Both the position numbers and the translations under genes were made by a program. The notes under the pieces are model-generated. The model saw only the letters and a list, made by a program, of their open reading frames with translations. It ran no database searches and was not told the DNA's origin. From Rhodocyclales bacterium (lineage in GTDB: Bacteria; Pseudomonadota; Gammaproteobacteria; Burkholderiales; Rhodocyclaceae), in the NCBI GenBank assembly GCA_021413665.1, contig JAIOPW010000104.1, forward strand, positions 1 to 20,273: DNA of 20,273 nucleotides, read 5' to 3'. Positions 15,909 to 20,273 of this stretch are shown here, piece by piece (within the stretch, counting starts at the first letter, position 1; every line of letters starts with the position of its first letter).

Positions 15909-16802
15909 ATGAAGCGGGGGTTCATGCAACTGTGCCTGTTCCTGCTTCCCGCGCTTGCTTGCCTGCCTGGTCGCGCGGAAATCGTCGTGACCGACGTTGG
16001 CGGCACGACCATCAAACTCGCTGCACCGGCCCGGCGCATCATCAGCCTGGCGCCGAACATCACGGAGCTCGTGTTCGCCGCCGGTGCCGGAGACCGTCTG
16101 GTCGGCAATGTGGAGTTCGGCGAGTATCCGCCGGCGGTGAAGGCCGTACCGAAAATAGGAGGCTATGCGCGCTTCGACCTCGAAGCCATCATGGCGCTCA
16201 AGCCCGACCTGATTCTCGGCTGGGAAAGCGGCAACGATGCGGCGTCGATTTCCCGCTTGCGATCGATGGGCCTGACCGTGCATCTGTCCGAGGTGGATCG
16301 CATCGAGGATATCGCCGGAGAAATCGAGCGCATCGGCAAGCTTGCCGGCACCGAAGCGATTGCGGGTCCGGTGGCGGTTGCGTTTCGCCAACGCCATGCA
16401 AAACTGCTTGCCCGCTACAGCGGGCGGCCTCCGGTAAATGTGTTCTACCAGATATGGAAGCAACCCCTGATGACCGTCAACAGCCGGCAGATCATCAGTG
16501 ATGTCATCAGCCTGTGCGGCGGACGAAACGTGTTCGCGCAATTGCCGGGGCTGGCGCCGACGGTCAGCATCGAGGCCGTCATTGCCGCCAATCCGGAGGC
16601 CATCGTCGCCAGCGGCATGGGCGATGTGCGACCGGAATGGCTGGATGACTGGAAGCGCTGGCGCACGCTGGCGGCCGTGTCGCGCGGCAATCTCTATTTT
16701 GTCCCGCCCGACCTGATTCAGCGCCATACGCCACGCATTCTCGATGGCGCCGAGTTGCTATGTGCGCATCTGGAAGCGGCACGCGGCAAGCGCAGCCGGT
16801 AA
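15909..16802 (+). CDS. btuF: Periplasmic cobalamin-binding protein (BtuF-like)
   Basis: The 297-residue substrate-binding protein has an N-terminal signal peptide ('MKRGFMQLCLFLLPALACL', cleavage probably after 'GRA' near residue 23). The domain 'PARRIISLAPNITELVFAAGAGDRLVG' is the classical start of BtuF and the related siderophore-binding fold. 'YPPAVKAVPKIGGYARFDLEAIMALKPDLIL' and 'VNVFYQIWKQPLMTVNSRQIISDVISLCGGRNVF' match BtuF closely. It would bind vitamin B12 in the periplasm and deliver it to BtuCD. The gene is on the opposite strand and about 1.4 kb from btuD, separated by two regulator-like genes. A siderophore or heme ligand is the alternative. Confidence 0.87.
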   Translation: MKRGFMQLCLFLLPALACLPGRAEIVVTDVGGTTIKLAAPARRIISLAPNITELVFAAGAGDRLVGNVEFGEYPPAVKAVPKIGGYARFDLEAIMALKPDLILGWESGNDAASISRLRSMGLTVHLSEVDRIEDIAGEIERIGKLAGTEAIAGPVAVAFRQRHAKLLARYSGRPPVNVFYQIWKQPLMTVNSRQIISDVISLCGGRNVFAQLPGLAPTVSIEAVIAANPEAIVASGMGDVRPEWLDDWKRWRTLAAVSRGNLYFVPPDLIQRHTPRILDGAELLCAHLEAARGKRSR

Positions 16803-16856
16803 GGGGCCGGGAAGTCGGCGCTGACGCTACGGCGGCTGGAGCGTTCGAGCGGCGAC

Positions 16857-17570
16857 TCAGCTGCCGTGCTTTGAACTGCGTCCGCGAAACGCCATGGCCA
16901 TTTCGAACGCTGCGCGGGTAAAGGTCAGCACTTCGGCGAATTCCTCGTCGCTCAGCTTGCGTGCTTCGTCATCGGCGCGGTAGATGTTGGCGAACTCGCG
17001 TTCCCGCGCCGACTGGATCAGCAGTTTGCCGACGCCGAGGCCTTCCAGGGCACGCCACAGATCGGGATTCGAACTACGGGTGAACTTCATGACGAAGCCG
17101 ACCGGGTCGTTGCGGCCGAGGACCGCGGCCAGCCGCAGCACGAGTTCGAAGGGCACGGCTATGCGGCCGTTTTCCCAGGCTTCGATCAGGGAAGGGTCCT
17201 TGAGGTTGATCGCCGCTCCGACTTCGGTGATGGTGAGGCCTGCGGCCTTGCGCATGCGGCGCAGGGCCGCGCCGGTCCTGGTCCAGACGCCCGGCTCCGT
17301 CAGGCTGGGCAGCATCGCCTTGAGCACGTCGGCGGCCGCCTCCATGGGTTTGCCGGCACGCAGGGTGCGGGCGATGCTGGTGGCGGTCTGCAAGGTCGCG
17401 GCGGCGCCGACCGTGGCGGCACCCGCGTCGAGCACCTTGCCGGCCATCGAACGCATCTGGTCCACCAGGCTGGACTCGGCCTGCTCCGGTGTGTGTCTCG
17501 GTGGTGCCGGCTTTGTCGTTGCGCGCTTTCTCGCGGGCGCCTTGCGTTTTGGGGTGGCGGGGCTGGCCAT
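16857..17570 (-). CDS. XRE-type helix-turn-helix regulator with basic N-terminal tail
   Basis: The 237-residue protein starts with a Lys/Arg/Pro/Ala-rich stretch, residues 1-26 ('ATPKRKAPARKRATTKPAPP'), similar to the basic tails on the lipid-storage proteins. A helical Ala-rich segment (about 30-90) follows, then a Cro/CI-type HTH near 100-153: 'ALRRMRKAAGLTITEVGAAI' with 'DPSLIEAWENGRI'. The remaining C-terminal 80 residues are helical and unassigned. AGAGGAC lies about five bases before ATG 17570. It is 33 bases downstream of the dksA-like gene and probably co-transcribed with it. The target genes are unknown; neighbouring storage or B12 genes are only possibilities. Confidence 0.83.
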   Translation of the reverse strand: MASPATPKRKAPARKRATTKPAPPRHTPEQAESSLVDQMRSMAGKVLDAGAATVGAAATLQTATSIARTLRAGKPMEAAADVLKAMLPSLTEPGVWTRTGAALRRMRKAAGLTITEVGAAINLKDPSLIEAWENGRIAVPFELVLRLAAVLGRNDPVGFVMKFTRSSNPDLWRALEGLGVGKLLIQSAREREFANIYRADDEARKLSDEEFAEVLTFTRAAFEMAMAFRGRSSKHGS

Positions 17571-17603
17571 GGCGTGTCCTCTTCCCGGGCTGGGCCTGCC
17601 GGA

Positions 17604-18026
17604 CTATTTTCCCTGGATTCTCTGGCGCGACTCGTGGCGTTCCTGCGCCTCGATCGAGAACGAGGTCGTCGGGCGCGCCAGCAGGCGCCGCAGTCCGATC
17701 GGGTCGCCGGTTTCCTCGCAGTAGCCGTACTGGCCGGTTTCGATGCGTTGCAGTGCGGCTTCAACACGGGGCAGCATCTTGCGCTCGCGATCGCGGATAC
17801 GCAGCTCGATGGAGTTCTCCTCTTCGATGGTGGCGCGGTCGTTGGGGTCGGCTTCGGCCTCGCCATCGCGCAGGTGATCGATGGTCATGCTTGCGTTGTC
17901 GATCAGGTCCTGCCGCTGCTTGCGCAGAAGGTCGCGGAAAAAAGCAAGCTGTGCCGCGTTCATGTAGGAACTGGCGGACATGGCGAGCAGGGCTTTTTCG
18001 CTCAGTGGTTTGGCTGTATTGGGCAT
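17604..18026 (-). CDS. DksA/TraR-family RNA polymerase regulator lacking zinc-finger cysteines
   Basis: The 140-residue protein has the DksA layout: an N-terminal helix with 'YMNAAQLAFFRDLLRKQRQDLI', a coiled coil whose tip keeps Asp60, Asp63 and Ala65 ('DPNDRAT', equivalent to the functional D-x-x-D-x-A of E. coli DksA), and a globular end. The zinc finger pattern is reduced to C-x2-T-x17-S-x2-A (Cys103, Thr106, Ser124, Ala127), so no zinc site is expected. This resembles zinc-independent DksA2-like proteins and the 'CEETG' forms of other proteobacteria. Such proteins bind the RNA polymerase secondary channel and act with ppGpp. GGGAAA precedes the ATG. It leads into the XRE gene. Confidence 0.9.
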   Translation of the reverse strand: MPNTAKPLSEKALLAMSASSYMNAAQLAFFRDLLRKQRQDLIDNASMTIDHLRDGEAEADPNDRATIEEENSIELRIRDRERKMLPRVEAALQRIETGQYGYCEETGDPIGLRRLLARPTTSFSIEAQERHESRQRIQGK

Positions 18027-18177
18027 CGCTTGTTTCCCTGTATCTCGGTTCGATTGTCTTGGCCGATACCCCCTACTCTATCGAAAGAACAGGCCAGCGT
18101 CAGGGGAATTTGCGTGTCCGCCGGAATCCGCGGAAACGCCGCCGGAACGGCGTACCGGCGTCGGCCGCGGACCCTGC

Positions 18178-18981
18178 TCAGCGCGGCACGAACCAGCGTC
18201 GCCCGTCGACCTGCACTTCGTGTAGCGGATGGCCGTAGAGGCGGCTGAGGTGTTTCGCGGTGATCACCTCGGCGGCGGGCCCGGCCATCCATTCGCCGTC
18301 GCCGAACAGCAGCAGTGCCTGGCGGCAGTAACGCGCGGCGAATCCGGGATCGTGCAGCACGGCGACGATGGCCGCGCCTGACGTCGCGCGTCGCGCGAAC
18401 AGGTTCATCACCGACACCTGGTGCGACAGGTCGAGATGGGTCAGCGGTTCATCCAGAAGAAACAGTTGCGGCTCCTGCGCGAGCAGGAGCGCCACGGCCA
18501 GACGCTGGCGTTCGCCGCCAGAAAGGCTCTGCACTTCGCGCTCGGCAAAACCACCGAGGTCCACTTCGTCGAGGGCGGCCGAGGCGAGGCGATGGTCGGC
18601 AGCGGATTCCCAGTCCCAGCGTCCCAGATGCGGATGGCGGCCGACCAGCACGGTCTCCATGACGGTGGAGGCGAAGGGATCCATCTGGTGCTGCGACAGA
18701 AAGCCCCGTGCGCGCGCCATGGCCCTTGCGCCTGCGCCCCGGCTGGCTTGCGGCAACGGGAGGCCGGCAACATTCAGTCGGCCGCCTTGCTGTGCGCGCA
18801 GGCCGGCCAGCGTGGACAGCAACGTGGACTTGCCGGCGCCGTTGCGTCCGAGAATGGCCCACGACTCGCCCGAACCCACCCGCCAGTCCAGATTGCGGCA
18901 GACCTGATGGCCGCCTATGCTGACCTCGAGTTGCATGGCTTCCAGTACGGGCGTTTCCATGGCCGGATCACTGGCGTTCAT
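18178..18981 (-). CDS. btuD: ABC transporter ATP-binding protein (BtuD-like)
   Basis: The 267-residue ATPase belongs to the FecCD-associated B12/siderophore/heme importers. The Walker A 'GRNGAGKST' is at 45-53, the Q-loop is around 'FLSQHQMDPF', the signature is 'LSGGERQRLAVA', Walker B 'LFLLDEP' and the H-loop His in 'VLHD'. The start overlaps the end of the permease gene by 14 bases, so the two are translationally coupled; ATG codons a few residues in (Met8, Met16) are possible alternatives. It would power uptake through BtuC with BtuF as the binding protein. Confidence 0.93.
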   Translation of the reverse strand: MNASDPAMETPVLEAMQLEVSIGGHQVCRNLDWRVGSGESWAILGRNGAGKSTLLSTLAGLRAQQGGRLNVAGLPLPQASRGAGARAMARARGFLSQHQMDPFASTVMETVLVGRHPHLGRWDWESAADHRLASAALDEVDLGGFAEREVQSLSGGERQRLAVALLLAQEPQLFLLDEPLTHLDLSHQVSVMNLFARRATSGAAIVAVLHDPGFAARYCRQALLLFGDGEWMAGPAAEVITAKHLSRLYGHPLHEVQVDGRRWFVPR

Positions 18982-19972
18982 TGGCTTGCCGCCCCAGCAG
19001 GATGAGGAAGACCGGTACGCCGAGCAGCGCGGTCAGCACGCCGACCGGCAACTGTTGCGGGGCGACCACGGTACGCGCCAGCGTGTCGGCGAGGACCAGC
19101 AGGCTGCCGCCGGCGAGTACCGACGCGGGCAACAGCAGGCGCTGGTCGTTGCCCCAACCCATCCTGATCATCGCCAAGCGGACCAGATGCGGCACTACCA
19201 GACCGATGAAGCCGATGCTGCCGGCCGTTGTCACTGCCACCGCGGTGAGCAGCGATGCGAGCACATAGATGCCGCGCTTGACCTGGTTTACCGATACGCC
19301 AAGCGCATGCGCCAGCGTGTCCCCGCGCGCCAGCAGGTTGAGTTCGCGGGCGAAGGGCAGGGTGGCAACCAACCCCAGCGCCAGAACGATCAGCGCCAGC
19401 CACGGGCTGGCGGCGTGAGCCAGATCGCCCATGAGCCAGAACAACATGCCGCGCAAGCCATCCTCGGGCGTGATGGAAAGAATCAGCGCCACGGTCGCGC
19501 CGCAGCCCGAGGCGACGATCACTCCCGTCAGCAGCAGCCGGGTGCGGGTCCAACTGCTGTCGCCATGGGCCAGGCCAAACACCAGCAGCATTGCCGCCAG
19601 CGCACCGGCGAAGGCGGCGATGTTCATCAGTGCCAGTGAAAGGCCCGCCAGCATGGCGGACAGGGCGCCTACCGAAGCCCCGCCGGAGATCCCCAGCACG
19701 TAGGGATCCGCCAGTGGATTGCGCAGCAGCACTTGCATCAGTGCGCCCGCCAGTGCCAGCAGGCCGCCGCAGGCGAATGCCGCCAAGGCCCGCGGCAGGC
19801 GCAGGCCACGGATCACCTCGACCGCCAGCCCGTCCCGTTCACCGCCGAGCGCGCCGATCACATCGGCGGCCGATACAGGCACGCTGCCTGCCCCCAGTGC
19901 AATGAGCAGGCTCAGCAGCGCCAGCCCGAGAAGGGCGGCGAGGATGTACAGGGCGCGGCGGCGGGTGGGCAT
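18968..19972 (-). CDS. btuC: Cobalamin/iron ABC transporter permease (BtuC-like, FecCD family)
   Basis: The 334-residue polytopic membrane protein has many hydrophobic segments, about ten as usual for the family. Conserved stretches are 'LRLPRALAAFACGGLLALAGALMQVLLRNPLADPYVLGISGGASVGA' (58-104) and 'GSIGFIGLVVPHLVRL', the latter containing the region that contacts the ATPase. It begins 13 bases after the stop of the upstream TonB-dependent receptor gene and overlaps btuD. B12 is the likely substrate given BtuF; FecCD permeases for siderophores are similar in sequence, so the assignment rests on context. Confidence 0.93.
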   Translation of the reverse strand: MPTRRRALYILAALLGLALLSLLIALGAGSVPVSAADVIGALGGERDGLAVEVIRGLRLPRALAAFACGGLLALAGALMQVLLRNPLADPYVLGISGGASVGALSAMLAGLSLALMNIAAFAGALAAMLLVFGLAHGDSSWTRTRLLLTGVIVASGCGATVALILSITPEDGLRGMLFWLMGDLAHAASPWLALIVLALGLVATLPFARELNLLARGDTLAHALGVSVNQVKRGIYVLASLLTAVAVTTAGSIGFIGLVVPHLVRLAMIRMGWGNDQRLLLPASVLAGGSLLVLADTLARTVVAPQQLPVGVLTALLGVPVFLILLGRQANERQ

Positions 19973-19985
19973 GGCGGCTCTTACA

Positions 19986-20273
19986 TTACCAGCGATACTC
20001 GGCGCTCACGTATCCGTTTCGCCTGTCTTCCGGATAGGCGTTGAAGGACGTGAATGTGCCATTGACAATGCCGTATGAGTAATAGGCCTTGTCCAGTACG
20101 TTATTGATGCCGGCCGCCAGTCGCCAGAAGCCGATTTCATGGCTCAGCTTGACATCGGCGGTCGTGAATGCCGGCATCGACCGGAAGCGGTTGGTCTGGT
20201 CGTTGTCGTAGCGCTGTCGGCCGACATGGTTGGCGTTGACGCTCAGGCGTGTGGCCGGCATCACCTGCCAGCC
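19986..20273 (-). CDS. TonB-dependent outer membrane receptor, C-terminal end (BtuB-like, partial)
   Basis: Ninety-five residues are visible, open to the window edge, so the plug and most of the barrel are missing. The last strands are typical of TonB-dependent receptors: 'FWRLAAGINNVLDKAYYSYG', 'NAYPEDRRNGYVSAEYRW' and a C-terminal aromatic residue (Trp) needed for outer membrane assembly. The frame continues upstream of an internal GTG at 20264 ('GWQ' precedes it), so that is not the start. Directly upstream of btuC and btuD, it is most likely the B12 receptor BtuB or a close relative. Confidence 0.9.
   Translation of the reverse strand, partial: GWQVMPATRLSVNANHVGRQRYDNDQTNRFRSMPAFTTADVKLSHEIGFWRLAAGINNVLDKAYYSYGIVNGTFTSFNAYPEDRRNGYVSAEYRW

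Overview
The window is about 20 kb of GC-rich DNA with tightly packed genes. Gene content (coniferyl-aldehyde-type ALDH, PhaF/PhaI-type phasin, WS/DGAT, bacterial ACBP, PHA-system small protein, zinc-less DksA, Btu-type uptake) suggests a betaproteobacterial chromosome, perhaps of the Rhodocyclales kind. That placement is inference from family resemblance only. No RNA genes, insertion sequences, phage genes or CRISPR arrays are visible.

Left part, plus strand (1-2867): the 3' end of an aldehyde dehydrogenase, a membrane-anchored alpha/beta hydrolase (lipase-like) and a GMC-family FAD alcohol dehydrogenase. They are closely spaced and could form an operon for ester hydrolysis and oxidation of alcohol to aldehyde to acid.

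Centre-left, plus strand (3119-10314): an iron-type alcohol dehydrogenase, a large fused protein whose second half matches cyanobacterial acyl-ACP reductase (AAR), a phasin, a patatin-like lipase, a TetR regulator and a TPR-like protein. Centre-right (10318-15662): a wax ester synthase/diacylglycerol acyltransferase (minus) divergent from a small acyl-CoA-binding protein (plus), then a minus-strand group of alpha/beta hydrolase, long-chain acyl-CoA ligase and PHA-granule-type small protein.

Read together, 3119-15662 looks like a neutral-lipid storage locus. FadD makes acyl-CoA and ACBP carries it. The AAR-like enzyme would make fatty aldehyde, the Fe-ADH would reduce it to fatty alcohol, and WS/DGAT would join alcohol and acyl-CoA into wax ester. 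The phasin and PHA-system protein would dress the granule, and the patatin and alpha/beta hydrolases with the GMC and ALDH enzymes would mobilise it. The most striking sequence signal is that four of these proteins (Fe-ADH, AAR-like reductase, phasin, WS/DGAT) end in Lys/Ala/Pro-rich, histone-H1/PhaF-like tails, and a nearby XRE regulator starts with one. This suggests common targeting of the enzymes to a granule or to the nucleoid.

Right part (15909-20273): vitamin B12-type uptake genes, with btuF on plus and btuC, btuD and the end of a TonB-dependent receptor on minus. They are split by a minus-strand pair encoding a DksA-like protein without zinc ligands and the XRE regulator.
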